The position numbers and the translations under genes were made by a program. A DNA stretch of 64,000 bases from Steromphala cineraria (taxonomy: Eukaryota > Mollusca > Gastropoda > Trochida > Trochidae): the NCBI GenBank assembly GCA_916613615.1, contig OU744727.1:21418777-21482776 (forward strand). The letters run 5' to 3'. Below the pieces are notes generated by a model. That model ran no database searches and had not been told where the DNA came from. It worked only from the letters and a program-made list of their open reading frames with translations. Each line of letters opens with the position of its first letter. The stretch's first letter is position 1. This document shows, piece after piece, positions 34,208-46,289 of this stretch.

Positions 34208-37200
34208 GATGCTGTGGAAACGGTTCCTGTTTGAGAATTGAATGCTGCTCAAACGGTGCCTTCACATGAAATGAATCCTTGAACGTCTCTTTCAGCTTCA
34301 AGCCCTTCGCCGAACATGTGATGTCAGTAGTTTGTAATTTCAGGAATGTAGGAACGCAATTCCTTAATAAGAAAAGATAAACATGTGCCATGTCATCTGA
34401 TATGCTAAGCTGAGCTGTTCCATTGCATAACTAGGTTCGCTTTGGAACAAGCAAACTGTGCACTTCTAAGTGCATATCGTGTAACTCTATTAATAAAACA
34501 GATACTTAACTCGTCAACATAAACTATCTTGGATTTGGAATTCAACAGAAAACTGGGAAATGTTTGTTTTATCAGAGAGTAAGATGTTTTAAGTCTTGAA
34601 TATAATTACTTTGAAATAAGCGCATTACTATTTCACTGTACAGTCATGTACTTCTACAAATATTCTGACAGTGTTATAAACAGAATCTTTGAAATAAATA
34701 ATTGCATCATTTGGGAATATTCTGCATAGATAAAGGAGCCTAAATAAGAGCTATAAGTATAAAAATGTAAACTTGTAAAGCCATCATGGTTGTAAGTATT
34801 TGTCTATGTATGTTCGACAACATTAACAGTTCTATTTATCTGAGCTTTTCAACAGAAAACTGGGAAAAGTTTATTTTATCAGAAGAATATATGTTTCAAG
34901 ACTTGTTTAAAATATTTTTGTTTAATAGCATGATAAATATGAAAAAATGATTACTTTTACAATGTGTTCTAGAAGTTTAATTCATATGTATTAGAAATTT
35001 CACTATTTTTTCACTATTTCACTGAATAGGTATGAATCTTCAAATAGACAATACATGACATGTATGTTTTCGTTTTTCGAAATATTAGAGATATTAACTG
35101 AAGGCAAAGGGTACTTTATATTTTTTTTATCTGTGTGCATTAATTGTCTTAAAATTGGAAATTTCAGTGTACCAAATTTACTTTTTTATCTTGTCATTGA
35201 AGAATCCTATAAAAAGTTTCAGCAAATAAAAAAGCAGATTTCTGGTTAATTTAATGAATTAACTGCTTGCTTTACATTTATCTTATGTAAGCAAATTCAG
35301 ATACAGTATAATGTTTCGGTTCACTTTATATATAGCTACATCTATAATCAGATTGTCTAGTTCTAGTTAAGAAGACAAATAATCTGGTAATTGTTTAACA
35401 ACGGTTTATGTGTTTCAGTGTTGCTCCAATCAGGCCAGGTGAAATAATTATCAAGTAAACACCTTTGACAGCTCTATTCAAAACACCAAATAAAAAAGTG
35501 CTATTACTATTATGTTAGGGTTAAAACACGAGAACGAGATTATGCATTGGTTTTCAAAACGTGAGGGAAGAAAGTTGAGCAGACAGTAAGACAGAAAGCG
35601 ATCATCTGTCAATATTGTGGTATTTGTAATAATTTTTCGGGAATGATCATAAAAAAATGAAAAAAAACCCAACAAGTATCAAGGATTTATGTTTGTCGGT
35701 TTGTTTTAACATTTATTATTGGATAACTATACTTAATACTGTCGCTTTAATTCTGAATAAAAAACGATTAAAATGAGTTTCCTTAAAAATAAGCAGAATG
35801 TTCAAATGACTATTTGACATTAACATAGCACAACATGCACACGCAAAGCATTCTTCGAGGTGTAAGGTTTTACAAATGACAATTGACAAGCCACCTGGTT
35901 TATCCCGTATTTGGATCCTTTAAATTATCACAAGTAAAAAGGTGTAACACTGTAAACATCAATTATGAATGTGAATGTTTGTATGCATTTAAAATTGGAA
36001 TTAAAGTGCAATTGGACAGCATTATGCTTTAGGACTAACTTTTTTACTGAACTTCAATCAATAGATTGCTTTACATAGACTTCACTTCTTTCTGGCCCGT
36101 TTGTAGATTTTTTCAAGATATTATGGACTTTGGGGTTAAGTTATACATTGGAATATAAAACACTTTGACTTTGAAGTATAACAAACTTGTAACACTGTAA
36201 ACACTTGTAAAACAATGTAAAACCTCTAGGAGGTTACTACGAGAAAACAAGAGACCTCCAAAACAATAGACAGGTGAAATATAGGTTTCTAAGCAAGATA
36301 GATATTAAAGCTCTTTGATTAGTGATAGCTAATTGGCTGAAAAACATGCCTTGACATGAATACAATCTGTTAACGATAAGGGTCAGTTAGATGTATGTTG
36401 AAGAAAACCTAACATTATCTGAACTTATGTATGTAGGGTAAGAGCATTGTAATTTTAATAAGCTGTTAAATAGTATTAATAAATCAACCAATTTTCGCAT
36501 ATAGGTAAGTATGATGGACACAACACTATCACGTGATGTAGATTTATAACAATGCTTTTTAATCTGTAACAAACTTCACGATTGCCAAATAGATCTCTTC
36601 AGTTTTTGTAACATTTTGGGATTAAATTTTCATTTTTCTTGGTTGAATTTGAAAATGTAAAGCCTCCACCATCACAAATACGCCAATATTAAAATCATTA
36701 ACCAGAAATGTCCCTCAAAATTTCGAAGACATACAGGAGTGCATTGAAACACCAGAATTTGTTCAGTTTCTTTGTTGTGAAGTTTTGGTACTAACTTACC
36801 TTTTATTATGAGATTGCCAGTTTTTTTAATTTTTCACAAGTTTGCAACGGGGTATTTTGTGTCCAACCAGTCTTGTATCCTTTGTGTTATATTATGTCAT
36901 CAATAGATTCCGGTGTACATGTTGACAGATCCTGTGGTTAGATTCGCTTCATTCGATAAATATTCTCAAAAAAATAGGATTTGTTTTGAATAAGAATCGA
37001 AAGAGAAGACATACATCATGAAATGGTAAGTGATGACAAATCAATGTAATCAATTTGGTTCAGGCTCATCAGTTGACAGACCAAGTGGCAAGATCCATGT
37101 AAATAAAGCAATGTGATGCAATATTTTCCGGTATATAAGATCTCTATGATAAATACCATTTTTCTTCTTTATTTGTTGGACGTCTTCAGATAAATTCAAT

Positions 37201-39078
37201 AACTTGAGGTATTACATCAAATTATTTTCTACTATGAATATACTATTGTTGTATTTGATATGCAAATTGTGCATATATATACTTTTGCTATTTATCCTAT
37301 TCAGTTTCAGAATTCTGCTACCTGTAAATGATAAGGAACAAGTTCATATGTTTCTGAGAGACGTTTGTGAAAATAATTGTACATTGTCAATGTCATACTA
37401 CTTAAGTACTTGTAACTATTCTTAGTTTTGTATGACATGTCAACAATCTGTCCTTCAAGATTTGTTTTTCATTTCTTTTCAATCTTATATCATTCATTTT
37501 TGAAAATTTGAAAATACCATTTCCAAATAAAAAGTACTGAAAAATAATACTTAAAAATATATGTGAAAATTAAATTGCAAGATATTGACATTTGTATCTT
37601 ACATGATTAAACTTCATTAAAGTTTCAAGCTTGTATTTATTTTTTGAGGAAGGAGGCTGGGCTTAGTTTTTTCAAAGAAAATCTGGACTAAAGTTAAAAT
37701 CAATCTCATTAAATTCTCATTCCTTACCAGTTTTTAACAGTAACAGATTGTAAAATAGCTAGGGTTTTGTTATGCCAAATTTTTACTCCAACTTATGTGA
37801 TACAATTGTTTCGCAACCACTTAACTTAAGTTGTGATGTGGTTGTTTATTAAGCCCCTGCTGTAAGGATAGATAAGTGGTATTTTCAATGACTGGGACAG
37901 GGTATTTTTGTGGAAATGAAATTCAAGAGGAAACAGTGTTGTATTCTATTCTTTGTCAAATTATTAAATCAAGAAAAAACTAAAATGTTACCCTCACTAA
38001 CATAGATAAAAATAATTATATAATGATCCTATTTAAGTAGAAGCAGAGGAGTACTCTTGAATTGACTATGACACCAAGAAAATGATTTTTTTGGACAGAG
38101 TTGTAGCGTTGACTGGATCTGTTTGAGTCTTCAACCCGTCTAATGTTCGAATGAGGTTTGTTTGGTTTCTAATCAAGCTCCCGCCAGGGTCTTGTCCACT
38201 ATGAACAGAACAGTTCTTTACTGCAGGCTTTCAGTGCAGTACCATCCATGGTTCCCTAGTTCCAGCCGATGCTCGCAGGTTTCACCGCAATGCATAGCCA
38301 CATTGGTGTTGCTGGTTTTTACCCTGCAATAATACTTGTAGCTGCGATATAAGTGAGAAATCTTTAAAGCAACGTTAAACCCCAAATCACCTTGCGTCCT
38401 TTGGATGGCACATATGTAAATCTGTTTGCATGGTTGTGTTAAGTAAGGGATATATGTGACAGCCATAAGTCTGAGCAAGTTTACAAAAATCGAAATTACT
38501 ATGTGAACAACAAACATTGAATGAACTTTTAAATAAATATGGCTTTAATAGATTGAATCCACACAAACCAATGGATGAAAACTTGAGAACATTCTATCCT
38601 AGTGTCTATAATAACTATTCCATATCATATAATGGTGATTAACGCAAAGAATTTGATCAAGCATTTAAGTTAAAGAAATGTATTAAATGATGAAGATTTA
38701 TTTTGTCAGGAAAATAGTAACATAAGATATTTAGCAGAAGAGAAACAAAACATTCTAACGTTTCACTGGCTTTGTGTAACTGCTTTACAATAGTTGGTAT
38801 TTTGTAGTCAAAATCTAAGTTTTTGAAATACCACTCATGGCTGAAATAATGCTGAAGCGGCATAAAACAATAACTCACTGAGTTTTGATATGGATGTCTG
38901 TGTCTATTGCTGTTATGTGTTTGGTTTCTTTCAATTGAACAAAGATCGCAAATTAAACCAGAATGAACTTTCTTTTATGACTTTAAATAGATGAAGATTC
39001 TGGCCACAAATGACAGTTATGTGATGTGAAGACGAACAGAACTAATTAACAAATTAACGTTTAAGAATCTTTTAGTTT
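34208..39078. other. 5' flank of gene B and intergenic region, unit 2
   Basis: Collinear with unit 1 minus its insertions, so it represents the near-ancestral empty state: no pogo/LINE nest (site ~35285), no arm 2 (35520), no LINE (35872), no SINE head (36100), no TTAAA insertion (38955). The SINE-like repeats at 38090-38480 and 38815-38885 are present. No gene recognised. Confidence 0.6.
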
Positions 39079-39441
39079 TAAAGGGGCAGTAGCACGTTTT
39101 TAGGGGTAACAAAAGGTAATGTCAGGAAAATAAAAATAAATGGTTCCAATTGAAAGACAGTGCATTTAAAGTAAATTGGAGCAGCAATAATTCAAATATA
39201 TAATGTAATGTTTAGCCATGTGATTCCCTTTTTTTACGCAAAATAAATTAAAGGTGTTCACACAAATGGCCGCCCATGGCTTTTAGATGAATCTTCATAC
39301 TTTGTCCTCTGACTATAGTTGATTGGTTTGTGTTATGAAATTGTTGACACTGTCAAAATAATACATTAATCATAATCTTACTATTGTCAGTGAAAATTTG
39401 AAAATAAAAAATTATCAAAAAACGTGCTACTGCCCCTTTAA
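39079..39441 (+). mobile_element. ~360-bp MITE, unit 2
   Basis: TIRs AAAGGGGCAGTAGCACGTTT and inverse. Orthologous to the copies at 21666 and 62471, so this insertion predates the unit duplications. Confidence 0.85.
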
Positions 39442-40059
39442 TGTTTTGGTGCACTAATGTCAAATTTGTATGTCCAATTTATTGTGCAGTTCATTTCCCC
39501 CACCCCAACTCGGACAAAAGATGTTATAAATAACACATTTCCATTTATTTTGCAAACGGGGTTCAGGAGTCTCAGTGCGTAAACGTCGGGAATTTTAGTG
39601 CATGCCAAGAACTTCTCGATCCCTTTGTGTAGGCCTACAATTGCTGGAAGCCCTCAAACATGTAATATCAGACGATAAAAATGTATAATTTTGGTAAGAA
39701 CAAAAGCTATTTGACCCATTTACTTTTAAATTTATGAGTGTTAGTTATAAACTCATCCTTCTAATTTTATTCAATGTTAATTTTGCCCAAAGAACACCAA
39801 CTCTTGTTCTTGTATTTCTTCTCAGGTTCATTGCACAGGAAATCGAGAATAATCATTCATTTATCGAGGTGTTTTTGAGGGAAAGTATTTACATAATCAA
39901 AAGAAATTGTCGGTTTCCAATAAGTAAGAAACCTAATAAAGAATTGGCTGTAAGTTATAGCAGATGTCAATGTTTAGTTTTTGAGATAGCTTCAAACGAG
40001 TGGTACCAGGTGGGTATTTTGAGAACTGAGCATATATGTCACCTGACTCTCCTTTATTA

Positions 40060-40490
40060 TTATCTCCCGCCACGAAGTGTAAGGGGGATATAGGTTTGGG
40101 CTCCGTCCAGCAGAGTTAAAGGTTACAGCTTTTCTCAGAAACTATTTTAGATCGGCTAACCAAATTTGCTTTGTGTCTTCATTGTATCAATACCTTGATG
40201 GAGTTCGAAAATCAGAACTGCAAAATTCCTTTTTACCGAGTTATTGCCTGTTTCATGTTTTGGACTCTGTTCGAGTATGTCCTCAAAGGGGAGAACTTTT
40301 CTCAAAAACTATTTAAGATAGAATAACAACATTTGCACTGTGTCTTAAGGGTATCAATACCTTGATGAAGTTCAAAAATGAGGTAAATGCAATTACTTAT
40401 TACAGAGTTACAGCCCATTTAGGAAAATATTTGGAACTTTGATGAAAACTTATTTGGCGGGGGATGTTGATGACCATGTCTTCTTGTTAA
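40060..40490. repeat. Repeat with short inverted ends and ~178-bp internal period
   Basis: Begins CTCCCGCCACGAAGTG and ends near TTGGCGGGGGATG (short inverse of the start). The internal sequence TATCAATACCTTGATG occurs twice, each preceded by TTCTCA(G/A)AAACTATTT. Confidence 0.55.
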
Positions 40491-40543
40491 ATCATGATAT
40501 CCAAAATAAAGATACATAACATGGTTTCAAAAATACAAATTGC

Positions 40544-42425
40544 CACTGGGTGTAATGTGTACGCGAGGACGTTCGCTGTTACTGATTTGTCACGTGACTT
40601 TTAATGCAAGAAAGGAGACATTCAAGCAAATATTTTGTCAATTTTATGCGTTTTTGATTATTTTATGAATAAATATCAACTTTATACTATGGATTACTTC
40701 ATAAACAGATATCTATGTAAGAACCTATGAAAGCAAATAGAAGATGAATTTAACTGAGTTTTTGCAAACTAACAAATTGGTAACTGTCAAGGTATGACAC
40801 TGTGTGAATGTTTGATAATCAGTTGTCTCAGTTTTATCATGTATTCTCATTGCTCAAGTTTTCCGGTTTACGGAATGTTACCGATCATATTTATATGGAA
40901 TACGGATTGTGCTGATCGAGGTTACGGATTGTGACTGAATAACTTTGCTTAATTTTCTTTAATAAGTCCAAAGAAATTGGTTTTGAAAAAACCTTTATTA
41001 TCTAAAACCTTAATTGTCAAATCAGTGATTTTAAACACATACAATCTGTTTAAAAGTATCAAAAACACCGTTTTATCGTTAACTTATTAAAATTTGTATA
41101 TATCCACAGAAAGCGTGGATGTTGCACTGCCTCAGGCAGCCGAAAGAGCTTTTACATTCTATACATTCATTAGCTTAAACATACATAGGTGACTATTGAT
41201 ATTAGTATTGATCATTCAGATCATCAGACAAACAGGAAGATAGCATGCATATATCTTCTTTGTGGTTACTAGCGATTCTTATGTTTTACTTGTTATTGTA
41301 GTACAGTGTAAAAATATTTAGATTGGATTTAGAATGCTAAATATTTATGTTCATTCGTGTTTTCCAGCTTTCCTATGTTAAACCTCTCATGAAACTAGAT
41401 GTTCTCAGGACGTAAATACTCGACTGAGGGTATTAATGACACTTTTTGATCTAAGATTTCACCATTGTCTCTCATTTTACAGCCTGTAAAATATTTTCAA
41501 ACAAATTCCTGAAATCGAATTATTCATCAAAATCCTACACCAAAATAACGGTTTCCTGGCGAACACGTGGTTACGGTACTATTTGGTGACATTGGATAGA
41601 ACAACCAAGTGAACAATACTCAACTCCAAAAGTTCAATGTCTGGGGGTATTTGCTTTTTCAATTACAAAACTTTCAGAAGGAACTTGTCAATTTCGACAA
41701 AATTGGCCACTGTATAAACAAATTACAAATTTATTTTATACAGGAAGTTACATTGGATCAATTAACAAGGCGGCGACCTTCTGTTTTTGGACGTTTGTAG
41801 TTAAGACACATTCATTAAAGCAGTTAGTCGTTTTCGTTATTGTATATTGGAAAATGAATACTTGAGAACTGAAATGCCAAGGTGTTTATACAGAGTACTT
41901 TTTTCGAATTGATGAAGTTTTGAGGAATGGACAATCTATTATTTAGCTAGTATGTGTTTTGGTAGTCTTAAATGAAAAATGATGTTCTGAATAAAATCGT
42001 ATTCTGTAAGTGAACTATTTCAAACGAAAATTTAACATTTTGGCAGACTTTTGTCACTTTTTTTTAAAAAGTCAATCTCCACAATCCGTTCACCAGGTTT
42101 GGTGTAATCACTAACGATCCATATACCTGGACTGAACAATCCGTACACTACGATAAGTTTCAGGATTACTTATTCGCCTTGTCCAAACTTTGTTAATGCA
42201 GTTCGCAAATACATATGTTTGTTTACTTGACTTCTCGCTGTGTATAAGTACATGGTTAAACGTTAGTAATAGATATAGACCAATATTGAGACATGATTTA
42301 TCAGAATCATGGTGATAATTTAGTTTTTATGTTGTGATCAGGACAAATATAACGCGTCTCTCGCTGTAAGAGTCCCGTGACTGATCAGTAAGAACGAACG
42401 CCTCGCGTACACATTACACACAGTG
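40544..42425. mobile_element. 1.88-kb transposon, Transib/RAG-like termini
   Basis: Terminal inverted repeats of about 55 bp: the left begins CACTGGGTGTAATGTGTACG, the right (inverse) begins CACTGTGTGTAATGTGTACG. Flanked by a 5-bp target duplication ATTGC (40539-40543 and 42426-42430). The right heptamer CACTGTG fits CACWRTG, the Transib consensus related to V(D)J recombination signals; the left has one mismatch. Subterminal ACGGATTGTG-type motifs recur near 40904 and 40928 and inverted near 42080 and 42137. No transposase frame remains, so it is non-autonomous. hAT or CMC elements are unlikely given the 5-bp duplication. Confidence 0.7.
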
Positions 42426-42949
42426 ATTGCGGACAACTATGATCTTCTATAGTTATTAAATTATGAAATAATAAATATTTTTGAAGCTTGTTGGCTCCTC
42501 CCTCAACATAACATTTCATGAATAAATTGTTTAAGCCATATAATAAACATATTTGTTAAATATGTTTAGATACTAAAATAATCATAAACCACAAACTTGT
42601 GTAAATACCTGTGGAAATATTTTTCTTGTTTTTTTTCTCTGGCGTCTGTTGCTTGCTGCTTCATTCTCAGCTGTACTTTAGTCAAATAACAAACATATTG
42701 ATGGACTTTTAAACAAAGACAACATAAGATAAGTCATATCATGTGGCCTATCATCAGTCAACTTAATTTCAACACAAAACACACAGAACTTATTTGAAAT
42801 ACCAAACATATCAATAAGCATTACTATCATAAACTACATGTATTGTGACCTTTTTTCCTTAGGCAAATTTGTGACTATTTTCTGATTACCGTGTCAGACG
42901 CAGTCACTAAATTGAAAATTATATTGTTCATTTCTGGGCACAAATGTCG

Positions 42950-43210
42950 GCCTACTTTCCAATTTCACACCTTTTTGAAGTTTTTACCCCAAAATGACCC
43001 CAAGGTTGATTTTGGTTGGATTTTCCATGTTGAACAATTAGCCCATAAGGGTTGATTTTGTCTAAGATATATCATGTTATACTCGATTGATAACTTTTCA
43101 GAAAATATTTTCCAAGTTTCACATCATTTTTGAGGCTTTTACCGCAAAAGGAAAATTTCCCCAAGTTTGATCTTGGTTGGATTTCCCATGGTGAACAAGT
43201 AGCCAGTTCC
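42950..43210 (+). repeat. Two imperfect ~175-bp tandem units
   Basis: The block TTTTACC(C/G)CAAAA...TTGATTTTGGTTGGATTT(T/C)CCATG(T/G)TGAACAA appears near 42985 and again near 43140. Confidence 0.6.
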
Positions 43211-43449
43211 AGGTTAAATAATCACAAGATTTGCTTGCTATACTAAATGTCCGGGTTAAATACAATTTCTACTGGACTATATACGATGAAGTCCTAAAAA
43301 CCCATCTAAATAAGACCATAAAGACATTGATCTTGTAAGCAACAAGTGACTTTTGTATTTCACTTAAACAGTAAACTGTTGGCGTACTTCTTATAAAGCT
43401 ATGGTTTTACAACGAAGAATGCATGCATTTAGTAAACGATTACTGTTGT

Positions 43450-44120
43450 AGAATAAAGAAAATGTTTAAATCCTCAATATAAAAATGCAGCTGTATTGCA
43501 ACATACTAATTATATATACACCGAAAGTTTGTGTCCTTTTGAAAACGAAATAATCAAATTGGTTCAAAATATTCGAGTCGATACGCTTATATGGTCGCCA
43601 TATTCGTTATGAATGTAAAACTAAATTCTAATGTGACATCACTTGGCTACGAAGTGATAATGTCCTGTCATCAAGGTTGAGCAGCCCGATATCATTTGCA
43701 GCGGTCCGCTCTTGCTGATAACAAGAGGGCGTCTTCTTGATAATTCCATCAATTTTAGCTATAATGCAAAATATCAGGTCATCAGGCCGAAGCATTTGTC
43801 ACTCATTGGTTTTATAGCTAAAATGGATGGAATTATCATGAAAACGCCCTCATGTTATCAGAAATGAGCGGGCTGTTGCAAATGATAATGGCCCGCTAAA
43901 CCTTGACGACGGGCCAATATCACTTCGTAGCTAAGTGACGTCACATTAGAATTTAGTTTTGAAGTCTTGAACAAATATGGCGTCCGTATAAGCGTATCGA
44001 CTCGAATATTTTGAACCAATTTAATTAATTTCCTTTACCTTAGGACGCGAACTTTCGGCATATATCATCCTAAATAGAACGGCATTAACTTATCGAGGAT
44101 TTAAACAAATTTTAAAAGGA
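43450..44120. repeat. ~670-bp foldback (large inverted repeat)
   Basis: Arms of about 320 bp with roughly 85% match converge near 43785. Landmarks: AAATTGGTTCAAAATATTCG then AGTCGATACGCTTATA at 43557 and inverse at about 43990-44020; CTACGAAGTGATA and inverse; TTAGCTATAA and inverse. No coding potential. Confidence 0.85.
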
Positions 44121-44362
44121 TTGTCATTCTTAGTTGCAACCACTAGGTTTAATGGTGAATTTGCGTAGCCTAAATTAGTTTTATCCAACATTTGTCAAAG
44201 ACGATTTTTTCATAAAAATTCAAAGTTCTTATATTCAGTTTAATTATAAAACATATCTTTGCATCAATTAGAGAGTTTCATGATATAGAATGCTTCAGTT
44301 TTCTCATTCAACGGCTCTACATTCCGTATGGGTTCGAATCAGCCAGATGACGATTGCGATTA

Positions 44363-44389
44363 TGACGTCATCCTTCACTTGTGACGTCA
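44363..44389. promoter_or_regulatory. Paired CRE-like palindromes
   Basis: TGACGTCA at 44363-44370 and 44382-44389 (19 bp apart), echoing the intron 2 pairs. Function unknown. Confidence 0.25.
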
Positions 44390-44508
44390 TAGTGTGTGTC
44401 GGCTGTGATCCAATGCTTATTTTGTCGTTTTTGTTCATGTACAAGTGTAACTAAGAGTAAAAGAGTAAAATGTGTACATAAGAACAAATTCCATCTATTT
44501 TAGCTAAA

Positions 44509-44646
44509 ATAACGGTAACGCAGTTTTTCAGGGCATTATCATTTGCACAAGCCTTCGGTCTTTTCAACTGCCCTCCTTCGTCGGGCAGTTAATTGAAGAC
44601 CTTGGGCTTCTGCAAATGATAATGCCCTGAAAAACAGTGTTACCCT
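44509..44646. repeat. ~138-bp foldback related to the larger one
   Basis: Arms of about 55 bp (TTTTTCAGGGCATTATCATT and inverse), with a small inner inverted pair (CTGCCC...GGGCAG). It shares the GGGCATTATCATTTGC core with the foldback at 43450-44120. Confidence 0.8.
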
Positions 44647-45140
44647 TATAATATTGACAAATGTAAATTCTTATTTCTCGATCTCTCTCCTCTCCTCTCC
44701 TCGCTCGCTCCCGTAGAAAAGTCGACTTAACCCCATTTGTCATTTGTAAATTAAACTCAAATGAATTTCGTACCACAAATCAAACCCCATTTCTTAGAAA
44801 AAATAATAACACGCATCCGATCAGTACATGGTTACTGTATTTACGATGGTACATTATTTTACATTAAAACTGGTTGATGGTATAATCACGCTGAATATGA
44901 ATTGACAGAGTAATTGGTGTGGCATATTTGCAATTTTTTTAACATCGGCGAGTTATTAACAATTCTCCTGACATGATAATGAAAAATTATACAATTCTCT
45001 CTACATTTCCATCTACATATTGTCTCAAACCTTTAACACAAACGTACATCATATAGTATAAATGATATGATACATACATGTACGGCTATATCAGGTGATA
45101 GATGGTATTGTAAGTTATATGTTTGGCATAGCAAACTTAC

Positions 45141-45397
45141 AGTCTAAGTAAATCTAGCCTCAATATTGTCTGTTTCACTTCTATACTGACTCTAGAAAGG
45201 CCTAGTAGAGTGTTGCGTCAGCCCAGACCAGACCAATCAGAACTCAGCTTACCAAGCCACAATAGTCTGCCGTCGCATGCATAACGTTGATGGATCATAG
45301 GTCGCAGAAATGTCGGCTGACGCGACACTCTACTAGACCTTTCTAGACTCAGTATAGGAGTGAAACGGATAATATTGAGGCTAGGTTTACTTAGACT
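45141..45397. repeat. Inverted repeat at the 3' flank of gene C
   Basis: Arms 45141-45223 and 45315-45397 (~83 bp, roughly 92% match; AGTCTAAGTAAATCTAGCCT and inverse) around a 91-base spacer. Orthologous copy at 63520-63762; unit 1 lacks it. Confidence 0.85.
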
Positions 45398-46068
45398 GAG
45401 CATACTTATAGAGCCTGTCCATGAGTCGTCGAGGGTTATGAATGTCATATTAACCAATAGTGATCATGATGTATCCACTGTTGTAGTCAAGTATCATTTA
45501 AAACTAATCAACGTCGCAATGTGACAACAAGAAAGTTTGAAATCGCGATTGTGACCGAAAACCGGACAATCACCAAACATCAAAAAATTTAATTTAGGAA
45601 TCTTATCTAAAACAGTCAGAATGACAGTTACTTGTTTAGAATGTTTGATAGGTTACAAAACTAGTATTCATATAATTAGGATGTGTGAAGTTGTCTTTCT
45701 TGACTATATATGAGTTTCAAGTATGTTATACTAAAATTGCCATTCTAGGAATGAATCGAATACATGTATGTATATGAAATATTTTGAATTCATATCACGA
45801 GTTATGCCACAACGAAATCAATGAACTCTCTAGTAACTACAGCACATATTCATTATTGGAGTTTTCTACACTGTTTAAAGTTTCCGGCTTCATTGAATGA
45901 ATGTTCATATTGGTCTGCTACATTATTGAGTATTTAAGCTGAAGAAACAAGAGTTTGTCTCTCACACATGATCTTGACATGATCTTCTGTAAGTAAATAG
46001 TATTTTCTGTACTATTAAGTTATTTACATGTATAAACTGTAAATTGTATAAAGTAATATGTTGTTTCA
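45398..46068. other. 3' flank of gene C
   Basis: Shared with 22391-23041 and 63763-64000. Probably includes the 3' UTR; no strong polyadenylation signal is seen at the position used in gene B. Confidence 0.4.
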
Positions 46069-46289
46069 TTAAATAGGACGGATCTTTATAGTGGTCCGCT
46101 TCATTATGATTGTGCCCCACCTAATACCAGTGCTATCTGTAGCCCCGTAGACACCATTGAGGTTTGACTGATAACCATTCGTGTACCACCAGCCACCTTT
46201 ATACAACTTTGCACAGTTTCCGCTGCTGGTGTCGAGGTCAAGATTCCTCGCTGTGAATCTCATCTTACTGTGGTGTGTCAGCGTGTCAC
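46069..46289 (-). CDS. Gene C exon 5
   Basis: 221 nt including the TAA stop; acceptor CAACAG|GTGACA. Contains [16 protein letters not shown], with one disulfide cysteine missing. Confidence 0.87.

Larger units (their letters stand above)
39870..44868. other. ~5-kb block present in unit 2 and absent from the unit 3/4 junction
   Basis: At the corresponding place in the next unit (about 63222-63255) the flanks are adjacent. The block is a mosaic of mobile elements: a tandem repeat, the Transib-like element and two foldback elements, described separately. No conserved gene is seen. Confidence 0.65.

Noticed and set aside
34207..34252. Upstream start for gene B (open frame beginning about 15 codons earlier)
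   Set aside because: The upstream codon is TTG, not ATG, and the extension would place charged residues before the signal peptide. The ATG at 34207 is conserved in position in all copies.
39734..40093. 119-codon frame with a hydrophobic, signal-like start
   Set aside because: The start is conserved at 63105, but the frame runs straight into the unit-specific insertion, so the ORF is a chance fusion.
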